From an uncultured Pelagibacteraceae bacterium (GTDB lineage Bacteria > Pseudomonadota > Alphaproteobacteria > Pelagibacterales > Pelagibacteraceae), in NCBI GenBank assembly GCA_902610515.1, contig CACLVZ010000003.1, positions 1-64,000 of the forward strand: a DNA stretch of 64,000 nt, in the 5' to 3' direction. The notes under the pieces are model-generated. The model had not been told where the DNA came from and made no database searches. It saw only the letters and a list, made by a program, of their open reading frames with translations. This document shows positions 10,319 to 19,222 of the stretch, piece by piece; the stretch's first letter is position 1, and each line of letters opens with the position of its first letter. The position numbers were made by a program, and so were the translations under genes.

Positions 10319-11422
10319 TTATTTCAATTTTGCGATAATTGCATCACCCATCTCTGTTGTGGAAACCTCTTTCATATTTTTAGACATTATATCTTTTGTT
10401 CTTAAACCGTCGTCTAAAACACTCTGAACGGCATTTTCAAGTTGGTCTGCCTCTTTTCCAAGGTCTAAAGAATATCTTAATGCCATAGATAAACTTAAAA
10501 TAGTAGCTATTGGATTAGCAATATTTTTTCCCTCGATATCAGGAGCAGAACCATGAACTGGTTCGTATAATGATCTAATTCTTCCGTTTTTATCTTTTGC
10601 GCCTAATGATGCAGAAGGTAAAAGTCCTAGAGAACCTGTAAGCATTGCTGCCTCGTCTGATAACATATCTCCAAATAAATTGTCTGCTAAAATAACGTCA
10701 AATTGTTTTGGATATCTTAAAAGCTGCATCGCACAGTTATCAGCTAACATATGATTTAGCTCGACCTTTTTAAATTCTTTATCCTTAATCGCCTGTACCT
10801 CTTCTCTCCATAAAATACCTGCCTCCATTACATTTGATTTTTCGCAGGATGTAACTTTATTTTTTCTTTTTTTTGCCAAATCAAATGCAACACGTGCTAT
10901 CCGGTGAATTTCTGAAGTAGTATATGAGTGAGTATTAATACCTTTTCTTTGGTTGTTTTCCATAGGTTCAATCCCACGCGGTTCACCAAAATAAATACCA
11001 CCAGTTAATTCCCTTACAATCATAATATCTAACCCTGAAACTATTTCTGGTTTAAGAGTTGAAGAATCAACAAGTTGTTTGAAGCAAATAGCTGGCCTTA
11101 AGTTAGCGAATAACTTTAACTCTTTTCTAAGTTTTAAAAGAGCTCTCTCAGGTTTTTTTGAAAATTCCAAATTATCCCACTTAGGTCCGCCACAAGCACC
11201 TAATATTACTGCATCAGACTCCAAAGACTTATAAAAAACCTCATCAGTAATTGGAACTTTATTTGCATCAATAGATGCACCACCAATTAATTCTTGGCTT
11301 AAAACAAAATCTAAAGACTTTGTTTTATTCATCCATTCAAGTATTCTTCTTACTTCTGCAACCACCTCAGGGCCTATTCCATCACCAGGCAAAAGCAAAA
11401 TTTTCCTAGTCTTATTAGCCAT
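10319..11422 (-). CDS. leuB: 3-isopropylmalate dehydrogenase
   Basis: Third step of leucine synthesis: NAD-dependent oxidative decarboxylation of 3-isopropylmalate. It has 367 residues. The opening [13 protein letters not shown] and the metal-site [20 protein letters not shown] near residue 250-270 are diagnostic of the isocitrate/isopropylmalate dehydrogenase family. [14 protein letters not shown] near 95-108 carries the substrate arginines. Its ATG overlaps the leuD end by 8 nt. Confidence 0.96.
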   Translation of the reverse strand: MANKTRKILLLPGDGIGPEVVAEVRRILEWMNKTKSLDFVLSQELIGGASIDANKVPITDEVFYKSLESDAVILGACGGPKWDNLEFSKKPERALLKLRKELKLFANLRPAICFKQLVDSSTLKPEIVSGLDIMIVRELTGGIYFGEPRGIEPMENNQRKGINTHSYTTSEIHRIARVAFDLAKKRKNKVTSCEKSNVMEAGILWREEVQAIKDKEFKKVELNHMLADNCAMQLLRYPKQFDVILADNLFGDMLSDEAAMLTGSLGLLPSASLGAKDKNGRIRSLYEPVHGSAPDIEGKNIANPIATILSLSMALRYSLDLGKEADQLENAVQSVLDDGLRTKDIMSKNMKEVSTTEMGDAIIAKLK

Positions 11423-12023
11423 TATTTAGAACCCAAGGTTTTGTGGATTGTAGTTTTTTTTCGTAGTCGTCTATGCTGGTAATTTTTTCCATTGAAAGTG
11501 CTATATCATCTAGACCTTCCATCAAACATTTCTTTTTAAAGGGATCAAGCTCGAAATTTGCAACTTTGTTTCCATATTTTATTTCTTGCTTCTCTAAACT
11601 AATTTCAATTTCCTCTTTCCTGTTAGAGTATTCGGCTAGTTCAGTAACAATTTTATCATCAATCTTAATTGGAAGAATTCCGTTTTTAAAACAATTATTG
11701 TAAAAAATATCTGCAAAACTCGCACTTATTACGCACTTTATACCAAAATCAGATAAAGCCCATGGAGCGTGTTCTCTTGACGACCCACATCCAAAATTTT
11801 TTCCTGCTAAAAGAATTTTTGATTTATTGTAAGGTTCCCTATTTAGAATGAAATCATCATTCCTTTTTCCGTTTTCATCATAACGCATTTCATAAAATAA
11901 ACTTTTTCCTAAACCTGTTCTTTTGATGGTTTTTAAAAATTGCTTTGGGATAATCATATCTGTATCAATATTTTGTAGTGATAAATATGATGGTATTGAC
12001 CTTAAATTATTAAACTTTTCCAT
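11415..12023 (-). CDS. leuD: 3-isopropylmalate dehydratase small subunit
   Basis: The swivel-domain subunit of isopropylmalate isomerase, 202 residues. It contains the [13 protein letters not shown] and [14 protein letters not shown] motifs that define LeuD. It pairs with LeuC, encoded one nucleotide upstream, to isomerise 2- to 3-isopropylmalate, and overlaps leuB by 8 nt. Start ATG at 12021-12023. Confidence 0.96.
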   Translation of the reverse strand: MEKFNNLRSIPSYLSLQNIDTDMIIPKQFLKTIKRTGLGKSLFYEMRYDENGKRNDDFILNREPYNKSKILLAGKNFGCGSSREHAPWALSDFGIKCVISASFADIFYNNCFKNGILPIKIDDKIVTELAEYSNRKEEIEISLEKQEIKYGNKVANFELDPFKKKCLMEGLDDIALSMEKITSIDDYEKKLQSTKPWVLNNG

Positions 12024-12024
12024 A

Positions 12025-13422
12025 TTATATTTCTCTTACATCAGTTAGATGCCCTTTGATTGCTGCAGCAATAGCCATACCTGGACTTACTAAATGTGTT
12101 CTTCCTCCACGACCTTGTCTACCTTCAAAATTCCTATTTGATGTTGAAGCACATCTTTCTTTGGGCTTTAATTGATCTGGATTCATACCTAAACACATTG
12201 AACAACCAGGCTCTCTCCATTCAAAACCTGCCTTTTTGAAAATTTTGTCAATTCCCTCTTTTTCAGCTTGCTCTTTAACCAATCCAGATCCCGGAACGAC
12301 CATAGCGCTAACATTATCAGCAATTTTTTTGCCTTTTAAAAGATCTGCAGCCAATCTTAAATCCTCTATTCTTCCGTTTGTACAGCTTCCAATAAAAATC
12401 TTGTCAATTTTTATGTCTGAGATTTTAGTGTTTGCTTTTAATCCCATATAATCAAGAGATCTTTTCATGGCCATTTTTCTATCTTCATTCTTCTCCTTTT
12501 CTGGATCCGGCACAACACCAGTAACTGGTGACACATCTTGAGGTGAAGTGCCCCAAGTAACAAGTGGTTCTATATTTTTGCCATCAATATTTACCTCTTT
12601 ATCAAATTTGCAGTCTTTGTCTGAGTACAACGTTTTCCAAAATTCTACAGCTTTATTCCAATTTTCACCTTTTGGTGACATAGTTTTACCTTTTAAATAA
12701 CTAAATGTTTTTTCATCTGGTGCGATTAATCCAGCTCTTGCACCTGCTTCAATGGTCATATTACAAACAGTCATTCTCTCTTCCATGCTTAAACTTTTAA
12801 TTACATCGCCGGCAAATTCAACTACGTATCCAGTTCCGCCTGCAGTTCCGATTGTGCCAATAATTTTTAAAATAACATCTTTTGCAGTAACTCCTTTTGG
12901 TAAATTGCCATTAACGTTTATTCTCAAGTTTTTTGATTTCTTTTGCATTAAAGTCTGTGTAGCAAGAACATGTTCAACTTCAGATGTTCCTATTCCAAAA
13001 GCTAGTGCACCAAATGCTCCGTGTGTAGCGGTATGGCTATCGCCACATACAATTACTGTTCCTGGTTGTGTGAAACCTTGTTCTGGTCCTATAATGTGGA
13101 CTATACCTTGACGCTTATCATTTACATCAAAAAGTTCTACTCCAAAGTCTTTACAGTTTTTTCTTAATGTTTCTACTTGAATCCTTGAGTCCTCATCATT
13201 TATCCCTTTTGATCTATCAGTTGTAGGAACATTGTGATCAGGTACTGCAAGGGTCAATTCTGGTCGTCTGACTTTTCTTTTTTGTAATCTAAGTCCTTCA
13301 AAAGCTTGGGGACTCGTAACTTCATGGACTAGATGTCTATCAACATAAATTAATGACGTTCCATCGCTCTGTTCATGAACAAGATGGTTTTCCCATATCT
13401 TATCGTATAGAGTTTTAGACAT
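12025..13422 (-). CDS. leuC: 3-isopropylmalate dehydratase large subunit
   Basis: The aconitase-family large subunit of isopropylmalate isomerase, 465 residues. [21 protein letters not shown] lies near 125-145. The 4Fe-4S ligands are the Cys in IGSCTNGR near 346 and the two in CSMCLGMN near 407-410. The histidine-rich [15 protein letters not shown] near 27 is also typical. It opens leuCDB directly after rplS (6 nt gap). leuA is not in this window. Confidence 0.97.
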   Translation of the reverse strand: MSKTLYDKIWENHLVHEQSDGTSLIYVDRHLVHEVTSPQAFEGLRLQKRKVRRPELTLAVPDHNVPTTDRSKGINDEDSRIQVETLRKNCKDFGVELFDVNDKRQGIVHIIGPEQGFTQPGTVIVCGDSHTATHGAFGALAFGIGTSEVEHVLATQTLMQKKSKNLRINVNGNLPKGVTAKDVILKIIGTIGTAGGTGYVVEFAGDVIKSLSMEERMTVCNMTIEAGARAGLIAPDEKTFSYLKGKTMSPKGENWNKAVEFWKTLYSDKDCKFDKEVNIDGKNIEPLVTWGTSPQDVSPVTGVVPDPEKEKNEDRKMAMKRSLDYMGLKANTKISDIKIDKIFIGSCTNGRIEDLRLAADLLKGKKIADNVSAMVVPGSGLVKEQAEKEGIDKIFKKAGFEWREPGCSMCLGMNPDQLKPKERCASTSNRNFEGRQGRGGRTHLVSPGMAIAAAIKGHLTDVREI

Positions 13423-13428
13423 TAAATT

Positions 13429-13938
13429 TTATTTTTTTTCGCTAGTTGGCTTTTCAGCTTTAGCTTCGACTTTTGGAGCCTCTGTTTTAACCTCTTCAAC
13501 TTTAGTCTCTTGTGTAGTAGGCTCGACTGGTTTTATTTTTTGCTCCTCTGGCTTTACTGAAACATCAACACCAATTTTCTTTTTAATTTTTTCAGCAATT
13601 CTTGCAGATTTTCCTTTTCTATCTCTTAAATAATAAAGTTTTGCTCTCCTTACTTTTCCTGTTCTGATTACTTTAATTGAGTCTACGTTTGGACTGTAAA
13701 GAGCAAAAGTTCTCTCCACTCCTTCACCGAATGAAATTTTTCTTACCGTAAAAGAGGAGTTAATATCTCTATTTTTTTTTGCAATACAAACGCCTTCGAA
13801 GTATTGAATTCTCTCTCTTTTGCCCTCAACAATTTTAACACCAACTTTTATTGTATCTCCAGGAGAAAAGTCTGTAATTTTTTTGTTAGAAACTATCTTT
13901 TTAATTGCTGCTTTATTTATGTCTTCAATGTTTTTCAT
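13429..13938 (-). CDS. rplS: 50S ribosomal protein L19 with long C-terminal tail
   Basis: L19 sits at the 30S-50S interface. The conserved part covers about residues 1-120 ([49 protein letters not shown]). The remaining ~50 residues are an unusual Lys/Glu/Pro/Val/Ala-rich tail with no hydrophobic core, so the protein is 169 residues against roughly 115-130 for most bacteria. The tail composition resembles that on S16 in the same operon. The start lies inside the end of trmD (14 nt overlap), which suggests coupled translation. Confidence 0.95.
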   Translation of the reverse strand: MKNIEDINKAAIKKIVSNKKITDFSPGDTIKVGVKIVEGKRERIQYFEGVCIAKKNRDINSSFTVRKISFGEGVERTFALYSPNVDSIKVIRTGKVRRAKLYYLRDRKGKSARIAEKIKKKIGVDVSVKPEEQKIKPVEPTTQETKVEEVKTEAPKVEAKAEKPTSEKK

Positions 13939-14626
13939 TTTTTTTTTCTAAATATTTTTTCCAAAGATCAGGTCTCTGGCGACGTGTTATAGCCTCAGAT
14001 TGAGATAAACGCCACCCTTTTATTTTGGCATGATCGCCTGAAAATAAGACCTCTGGTGGGCTTTTACCTTCCCATTCTCGTGGTTTAGTATATTGAGGAT
14101 ATTCTAAAAGATGATTTTCAAAACTTTCTTCTTTAACAGAGTCTTTATTTCCAAGAACTCCTGGTAATAATCGAACTAAAGCATCAATGATTACAAAAGA
14201 AGCTGGTTCTCCCCCTGATAGGACAAAATCACCCAAACTATATTCTTCAATATTTCTTGTCTCTAAGAGTCTTTGATCAACACCCTCAAAATGACCACAG
14301 ATAAAGTTTACATTTTTTTCTTTACTTAAAGATCTTGCAACGTTTTGATCAAATTTTTTACCTCTTGGAGATAAGTAGATAATTTTTTCACCTTTTTTTA
14401 TATTATTATCAAGCGCTGATGCTAATATATCAGGACGCAAAAGCATTCCATTTCCTCCGCCGAAAGGAGTATCGTCTACTGTACCGTGATTATCTTTTGA
14501 ATAATCTCTAATATTAATTACTTTTAAATTCCAAATCTTGTTTTCCTTTGCCTTTTTAAATATCCCTATATCTAAAGGTCCAGGAAATAGATCTGGATAT
14601 AAAGTAAAAATTTTTACCTTTAACAT
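13925..14626 (-). CDS. trmD: tRNA (guanine-37-N1) methyltransferase
   Basis: Makes m1G37 in tRNAs reading CUN, CCN and CGG codons, preventing frameshifts. It has 233 residues of the SPOUT class. [10 protein letters not shown] near 85 and the trefoil-knot region [14 protein letters not shown] plus [16 protein letters not shown] near 110-145 bind SAM. The Asp of [13 protein letters not shown] near 52 is also conserved. It lies in the rpsP-trmD-rplS operon; rimM, which normally sits between rpsP and trmD, is missing here, leaving a 17-nt gap. Confidence 0.97.
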   Translation of the reverse strand: MLKVKIFTLYPDLFPGPLDIGIFKKAKENKIWNLKVINIRDYSKDNHGTVDDTPFGGGNGMLLRPDILASALDNNIKKGEKIIYLSPRGKKFDQNVARSLSKEKNVNFICGHFEGVDQRLLETRNIEEYSLGDFVLSGGEPASFVIIDALVRLLPGVLGNKDSVKEESFENHLLEYPQYTKPREWEGKSPPEVLFSGDHAKIKGWRLSQSEAITRRQRPDLWKKYLEKKNEKH

Positions 14627-14643
14627 CTCTAATAACCTTTTAG

Positions 14644-15168
14644 TTAAGCCTTTTTCTCTTCCTTCTTCGGTTCTTCTTTTTTAGCTTCTGCTTTAGGTTG
14701 TTCCTTTTTAGGTTCTTCCTTCTTCGGTTCTTCTTTTTTAGCTTCTGCTTTAGGTTGTTCCTTTTTAGGTTCTTCTTTTTTTGCATCGGCTTTTTGATCT
14801 GGCTTTTTGCCGTCAACTGCTGGAGCATCTTTTTTAGTCTCTTCTTTTTTATCTCCCTCAGCTTTTTTTCTATCTTTTTTTGGTATTGCCTTTTGAGGAT
14901 TATTCCCAGGTTTTGGCATTGGCATTAACTGCACCTCTCCTAGTAATCTAGATACTCTCATTGTTGGTTGGGCTCCTTTACTCATCCAATATTTTACTCT
15001 TTCTGCTTCTACTTTAATTCTTTCCTTTTTATCCTTTGGAAGTAATGGGTTGTAAGAACCAATTTTTTCAATAAATTTCCCGTCTCTTGGGTATCTACTG
15101 TCAGCAATTACAATTTTATAAATGGGTCTTTTTCTTACGCCGCCCATTGATAGTCTTATTCTCAACAT
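14644..15168 (-). CDS. rpsP: 30S ribosomal protein S16 with repeat-bearing C-terminal tail
   Basis: S16 is an early assembly protein of the 30S body. Residues 1-82 match the family (LRIRLSMGGVRKRPIYKIV, DGKFIEKIGSYNPL, RVKYWMSKGAQPT). The next ~90 residues form a highly charged Lys/Glu/Pro/Ala tail, doubling the usual length of about 80-90 residues. Residues about 132-170 are two exact copies of a 19-residue unit, encoded by a perfect 57-bp tandem duplication. The tail is likely disordered. First gene after ffh (10 nt). Confidence 0.95.
   Translation of the reverse strand: MLRIRLSMGGVRKRPIYKIVIADSRYPRDGKFIEKIGSYNPLLPKDKKERIKVEAERVKYWMSKGAQPTMRVSRLLGEVQLMPMPKPGNNPQKAIPKKDRKKAEGDKKEETKKDAPAVDGKKPDQKADAKKEEPKKEQPKAEAKKEEPKKEEPKKEQPKAEAKKEEPKKEEKKA
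14661..14774. repeat. perfect 57-bp tandem direct repeat inside rpsP
   Basis: Bases 14661-14717 and 14718-14774 are identical over all 57 positions. The unit is 19 codons, so the duplication keeps the reading frame and lengthens the S16 tail by one Lys/Glu/Pro/Ala unit. Perfect identity, including third codon positions, points to a recent slippage or recombination event. Confidence 0.95.
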
Positions 15169-15178
15169 TTTATACCTT

Positions 15179-16531
15179 TCATTTTAGTTGATTGAGCATT
15201 TCATCCGGTATCATCCCAGATGGAATTTTTTTTCCTTGAGACATTTTTTTCATCATGTCCGACATCATTTTAAATTGTTTTAATAGTTTATTAATTTTTG
15301 AAACATCTACACCTGCTCCTTTAGAAATTCTTTTACGTCTTGATCCGCTAATAATTTTTGGATTTTCTCTTTCATTTTTAGTCATTGATAAAATAATTGC
15401 TTCATTCTCCCCTAAAATTTTTTCATCTATATTTGCTTGATCCATTTTTGCTTTCATTTTACTCACTCCTGGTAACATAGACATAACCCCTTCCATTCCA
15501 CCCATTTTTTTCATTTGCCTTAACTGCGAAAGATATGAGTCCATTGTAAATATTCCTTTTTTTAATTCGTCTTCTGTTTCTTTAATTTTTTCTTCACTTA
15601 AATCTTGTTGAGCTTTTTCTACTAAAGTCACAACATCGCCCATTCCCAAGATTCTGTTAGCTAATCGGTCAGGGTGAAAAAGTTCAAGATCGGTGATTTT
15701 TTCTCCAACACCAATATACTTAATTGGTTTACCGGTTACATGTTTCATGCTTAATGCTGCACCGCCTCGAGCATCACCATCAACTCGAGTAAGAATAATT
15801 CCAGAAAGGCTAACAGCAGTGTCAAATTCTTTTGCAACATTAACAGCAATTTGTCCTGTTAATGCATCAGCTACTAAAATTGTTTCAGCTGGTTTTGTAA
15901 TATCTTTTATTTGCTTTATCTCAGACATCATTGGTAAATCAATCTGGGTTCTTCCTGCAGTATCAAATATAATAACATCTGAGCCATTAAGGTTAGCTGC
16001 ATTTATTGCTCTTTTAGTAATGTCTATCGGTTGTTGCTTTTCAACAATAGGCAAACATTGAATTCCATTTGCTTCAGCAAGTAATTTAAGTTGTTCTTGA
16101 GCTGCAGGTCTGTAAACGTCTAAACTAACTAACATTACTTTTTTTTTATAATTTTTCTCTATATTTTTTGCTAACTTTGCTGCGGACGTTGTTTTACCTG
16201 AACCCTGTAATCCAACTAATAAAAGTGAAACTGGTGGAACAGCTTTAAAATTTAGTTCTTCATTTTTAGAGCCTAAAATATTAACTAGTTCATCGTAAAC
16301 GATTTTAACTATCATTTGGCCAGCAGATGTTGATTTGATAATTTCTTTACCAATAGCTTTTGGTTTTACATTAGCTATAAATTCTTTAGTGACAGGAAGA
16401 GCTACATCAGCCTCTAATAAAGCTAATCGTATCTCTTTTAAGCCAGAGTCGACTTGCTCCTCAGTCAATGAGGGAGCGCTTTTTAATTTAGAAAAAATAC
16501 TTTCTAATTTATTTGTTAAATTTTCAAACAT
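15179..16531 (-). CDS. ffh: signal recognition particle GTPase Ffh
   Basis: The protein part of SRP: binds signal sequences and 4.5S RNA and delivers ribosomes to FtsY. It has 450 residues. The N and G domains carry GLQGSGKTTSAAKLA near 102-116, DTAGRTQID near 187 and TRVDGDARGG near 246. The C-terminal M domain is methionine-rich (MKKMGGMEGVMSMLPG, MMSDMMKKMSQG). The start is the ATG at 16529-16531 (MFENLTNKL); an upstream in-frame GTG or TTG-type start would add only five residues. The receptor gene ftsY lies about 1 kb away, divergently. A structured leader precedes the start. Confidence 0.96.
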   Translation of the reverse strand: MFENLTNKLESIFSKLKSAPSLTEEQVDSGLKEIRLALLEADVALPVTKEFIANVKPKAIGKEIIKSTSAGQMIVKIVYDELVNILGSKNEELNFKAVPPVSLLLVGLQGSGKTTSAAKLAKNIEKNYKKKVMLVSLDVYRPAAQEQLKLLAEANGIQCLPIVEKQQPIDITKRAINAANLNGSDVIIFDTAGRTQIDLPMMSEIKQIKDITKPAETILVADALTGQIAVNVAKEFDTAVSLSGIILTRVDGDARGGAALSMKHVTGKPIKYIGVGEKITDLELFHPDRLANRILGMGDVVTLVEKAQQDLSEEKIKETEDELKKGIFTMDSYLSQLRQMKKMGGMEGVMSMLPGVSKMKAKMDQANIDEKILGENEAIILSMTKNERENPKIISGSRRKRISKGAGVDVSKINKLLKQFKMMSDMMKKMSQGKKIPSGMIPDEMLNQLK

Positions 16532-16638
16532 TTTTATAACATCCAATACCTATCGCACTAGTGGGCGAACCTTCGCTGACTAGTGTCGACACTCTTGTTT
16601 TCAAGAGCACCGCAAAAACATGTGTATTTGCGGAAAGT
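16532..16638 (-). ncRNA. structured 5' leader of ffh (three hairpins)
   Basis: In the transcript toward ffh three stem-loops follow each other. 16610-16633 has a 7-bp stem CCGCAAA/TTTGCGG with a 10-nt loop. 16592-16607 has a 6-bp stem CTCTTG/CAAGAG with a 4-nt loop. 16556-16585 has an outer 7-bp stem CACTAGT/ACTAGTG enclosing an inner GCGAA/TTCGC stem. This GC-rich patch stands out in an AT-rich spacer. I recall that a conserved RNA element upstream of ffh has been described in Pelagibacter-type genomes, but I cannot check whether this matches. A cis-regulatory leader is the best reading. I see no GGAAGGA-type SRP RNA tetraloop segment. Confidence 0.55.
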
Positions 16639-16644
16639 TTGTGG

Positions 16645-16673
16645 AAACTACAATTTGGGGTTTTAAAAGTCAA
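16645..16673 (-). promoter_or_regulatory. candidate sigma70 promoter for ffh
   Basis: Reading toward ffh there is TTGACT (16668-16673), a 17-nt spacer and TAGTTT (16645-16650). The -35 box is close to consensus and the -10 box is weak. The expected start point near 16638 would place the three hairpins at the very 5' end of the mRNA. Confidence 0.35.
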
Positions 16674-16695
16674 TGAATAATTATACTAATTAATT

Positions 16696-17514
16696 ATGGC
16701 AACGATTAACGCATATAAAATGGACGGATTGGGAAATGATTTCATTATTATCGATAGAAGGTCAAGTCCTATTAACTTGACCAAAGATAAAATTATTGAG
16801 TTGGGAAAAAGAAACAATATTGGTTTTGATCAAATGATTTTTATCGAAAAAGAAAAAGAGAATTCTTTTCCGATAACAATTTTTAATTCTGACGGTGGTG
16901 AAGTAAGTGCTTGTGGAAATGGTTCGAGATGTGTTGCCTATCTTTTGAGTAAAAATTTAAATGCTAACCAAATTAAATTAAAAACAAGTAATCGGGTTCT
17001 TAATGCCAAAATTGTTGATAATTTAATGGTAGAACTTGAAATGGGAAAACCTTTATTTGATTTTGAAGATATTCCGTTATCAAAAATAGAAAATTCTGCT
17101 GACATCTCGCTAGATGTAAAAGGCAAAAAGTTTACTGGTGGATTTTGTCTAAATATAGGAAACCCCCATATAGTTTTTTTTGTAGATGATTGTTTTAAAT
17201 ATGATTTAAAAGTAATAGGACCTTTAATTGAAAATCATGAATTATTTCCTGAAAAAACTAATGTAACATTTGCTCAAATTTTAGATAAAAGAAATATTTT
17301 AGTAAATGTTTGGGAAAGAGGCGCTGGGCTTACTAAAGCATGTGGGACAGCAGCTTGCGCGACCGCTGTTGCTGGAAGCCAAAAAAAATTAGTTGAAAAC
17401 AAAGTTGCTATTAAATTTAAAGAGGGAGTCTTAAATATAGTTCTAGATGAGAAAAATAATATATTTATGACCGGGCCAGTTTCAGAAATAAAGAGTATAA
17501 AAGTAGAAATATAA
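16696..17514 (+). CDS. dapF: diaminopimelate epimerase
   Basis: Converts LL- to meso-diaminopimelate for lysine and peptidoglycan synthesis. It has 272 residues. The two catalytic cysteines are Cys73 in SACGNGSRC and Cys216 in KACGTAACAT, and the substrate segment MDGLGNDF is at residues 9-16. It is divergent from ffh. A TATACT hexamer ends 8 nt before the ATG (16682-16687), so any leader would be very short. ftsY begins 1 nt after its stop. Confidence 0.96.
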   Translation: MATINAYKMDGLGNDFIIIDRRSSPINLTKDKIIELGKRNNIGFDQMIFIEKEKENSFPITIFNSDGGEVSACGNGSRCVAYLLSKNLNANQIKLKTSNRVLNAKIVDNLMVELEMGKPLFDFEDIPLSKIENSADISLDVKGKKFTGGFCLNIGNPHIVFFVDDCFKYDLKVIGPLIENHELFPEKTNVTFAQILDKRNILVNVWERGAGLTKACGTAACATAVAGSQKKLVENKVAIKFKEGVLNIVLDEKNNIFMTGPVSEIKSIKVEI

Positions 17515-17515
17515 A

Positions 17516-18436
17516 ATGGGAATTTTTGATAAGTTTAAATCAGGGCTTGGAAAAAGTTCATCAAATCTTACAGACGGCTTTAAAAATATTTTTTCAAAAA
17601 AAAAAATTGACTCAACTATTCTTGAAGAATTTGAAGAATTACTCATTTCATCTGATGCTGGTGTTGATGTAGCTAAAGAACTAAGAAAAGATTTTGAGAG
17701 CTTAAAAGTTGATAAAAAATTAAATGATCATAAAGAGATTTTGAAACTCTTAGCTGATAAGCTAGCAATAAATCTACAAAAATACGAAAAAGATTTAAGC
17801 CTAATGGGAAATGCAAAATCTGCTGTAATTGTTGTTTCTGGTGTGAACGGTGTAGGAAAAACGACTAGTATTGGAAAACTTGGAAAGTATTTTAAAGACA
17901 ATAATAGATCCGTTGTATTCGGAGCTGCTGACACTTTTAGAGCAGCAGCCATAGATCAACTACAAGTTTGGGCTGCAAAAGTAAAAGTAGATATAATTAA
18001 GTCAGAAATTAATAGCGACCCGGCTTCAGTTGCATTTAAAACTGCTGAATTTGCAAAAAAAAATGAAATTGATGTTGCCTTGATTGATACAGCGGGGAGG
18101 CTGCAAAATAAAAAGAATCTAATGGAAGAATACAAAAAGATTATCAGTGTCTTGAAAAAAATTGATCAGTCTTTTCCAAATGAGATAATTCTAGTTCTTG
18201 ATGCAACTACTGGCCAAAATGCATTAAATCAGGTTGAAGAATTTAGTAAAATACATAATCTAACAGGGCTTATAATTACAAAACTTGATAGCACCGCAAA
18301 AGGTGGGGTAGTCCTTGCTATATGTAAGAAATATAATTTACCTATTGTTGCAATCGGGATGGGAGAAAAAGAAGATGACTTACAACCTTTTAATTCTGAA
18401 TATTTTTCAAAAGCTCTTTTAGGTATTGAAACCTAA
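17516..18436 (+). CDS. ftsY: signal recognition particle receptor FtsY
   Basis: The SRP receptor GTPase at the inner membrane, partner of Ffh. It has 306 residues: a short basic, amphipathic N-terminus (MGIFDKFKSGLGK), then N and G domains with GVNGVGKTT at 109-117, DTAGRLQNKKNLMEE near 188 and TKLDSTAKGG near 255. It lacks the long acidic A domain of the E. coli protein, as in other alphaproteobacteria. Cotranscribed with dapF. Its 3' end overlaps the convergent hydrolase gene by 18 nt. Confidence 0.95.
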   Translation: MGIFDKFKSGLGKSSSNLTDGFKNIFSKKKIDSTILEEFEELLISSDAGVDVAKELRKDFESLKVDKKLNDHKEILKLLADKLAINLQKYEKDLSLMGNAKSAVIVVSGVNGVGKTTSIGKLGKYFKDNNRSVVFGAADTFRAAAIDQLQVWAAKVKVDIIKSEINSDPASVAFKTAEFAKKNEIDVALIDTAGRLQNKKNLMEEYKKIISVLKKIDQSFPNEIILVLDATTGQNALNQVEEFSKIHNLTGLIITKLDSTAKGGVVLAICKKYNLPIVAIGMGEKEDDLQPFNSEYFSKALLGIET

Positions 18437-19222
18437 AAAATTTCTTAAAGTATTCATTAGTTGGTCATTAAATTCCATCATATGATCATCGTTATCGGAA
18501 TAGTAACTAAATTTTGGATTATTCGCCTTCTCAAATAATTCTACACCCATTTTAAAAGGAACTACATCATCTTTCTTACCGTGCATAATCAAAATAGGAA
18601 TATTTATATTCTTAATCTTTTTTGAAGAATCGTATCTATCTTTTATTAATAAATCGATAGGTAAATAAGGATAATAAATTTTTGCAGCATCAGCAATTGA
18701 GGTAAAAGGTGATTCTAAAACAATGCCAGCAAAAGAATTGTCCTGGCCCAACTCTGTAGCAACACCTGTGCCTAATGACTCACCATATAAAATTATATTT
18801 TTATTTTCAATTCCAATATTATTAAGCCATTCAACTGATTTTCTTGCGTCATTATATAGATTTTCCTCTGTTGGTTTGCCTGGGTTACCGCTAAATCCTC
18901 TCCATGAAATAATAAAAATATTTACATTTAATTTATTTAATTCATTAAGTTTATGAACTCTATTAGTTAGGTCACCTGCATTTCCATGGAAATATAAAAT
19001 TGTTTTATCTTTTTTTAAATCTTTTTCTAAAAACCATGATTTAAGTTTTATATCTTTATCAACCTCAACAAAAACTTCTTTATATTCAAATTGAATTTCG
19101 TCTCCTGTGTAGTTATTTTCACTTGGGTGATAAAGTAATTTTCTTTGGTAAAAGTAAGTGAAAAGAGCAATTATAATATAAGCTAAAATAATTGACGATA
19201 ATGCTATGTAAAAATACTTCAT
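18419..19222 (-). CDS. alpha/beta hydrolase with N-terminal membrane anchor
   Basis: A 267-residue serine hydrolase of the type annotated as BEM46/ABHD13-like. Residues 4-25 form a single membrane segment. The oxyanion segment YFHGNAGDLTNR near 78-89 and nucleophile elbow GESLGTG near 143-149 are clear. An acidic residue follows in MHGKKDDVVPF and the histidine in DDHMMEF, completing a triad. The substrate is unknown. Its ATG overlaps the end of the EamA gene (ATGA), so the two are coupled. Confidence 0.78.
   Translation of the reverse strand: MKYFYIALSSIILAYIIIALFTYFYQRKLLYHPSENNYTGDEIQFEYKEVFVEVDKDIKLKSWFLEKDLKKDKTILYFHGNAGDLTNRVHKLNELNKLNVNIFIISWRGFSGNPGKPTEENLYNDARKSVEWLNNIGIENKNIILYGESLGTGVATELGQDNSFAGIVLESPFTSIADAAKIYYPYLPIDLLIKDRYDSSKKIKNINIPILIMHGKKDDVVPFKMGVELFEKANNPKFSYYSDNDDHMMEFNDQLMNTLRNFLGFNT

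Noticed and set aside
14661-14774. CRISPR-like repeat array
   Set aside because: Only two copies, no spacers, and the repeat is in frame inside rpsP.
14640-14928. Alternative-frame and antisense open frames over the S16 tail
   Set aside because: They arise from the low-complexity repeat; the S16 frame is continuous with the conserved core.
16547-16640. Possible 4.5S (SRP) RNA gene next to ffh
   Set aside because: The region folds into three separate short hairpins rather than one long rod, and the conserved GGAAGG-containing tip and asymmetric loop of SRP RNA are absent on both strands.
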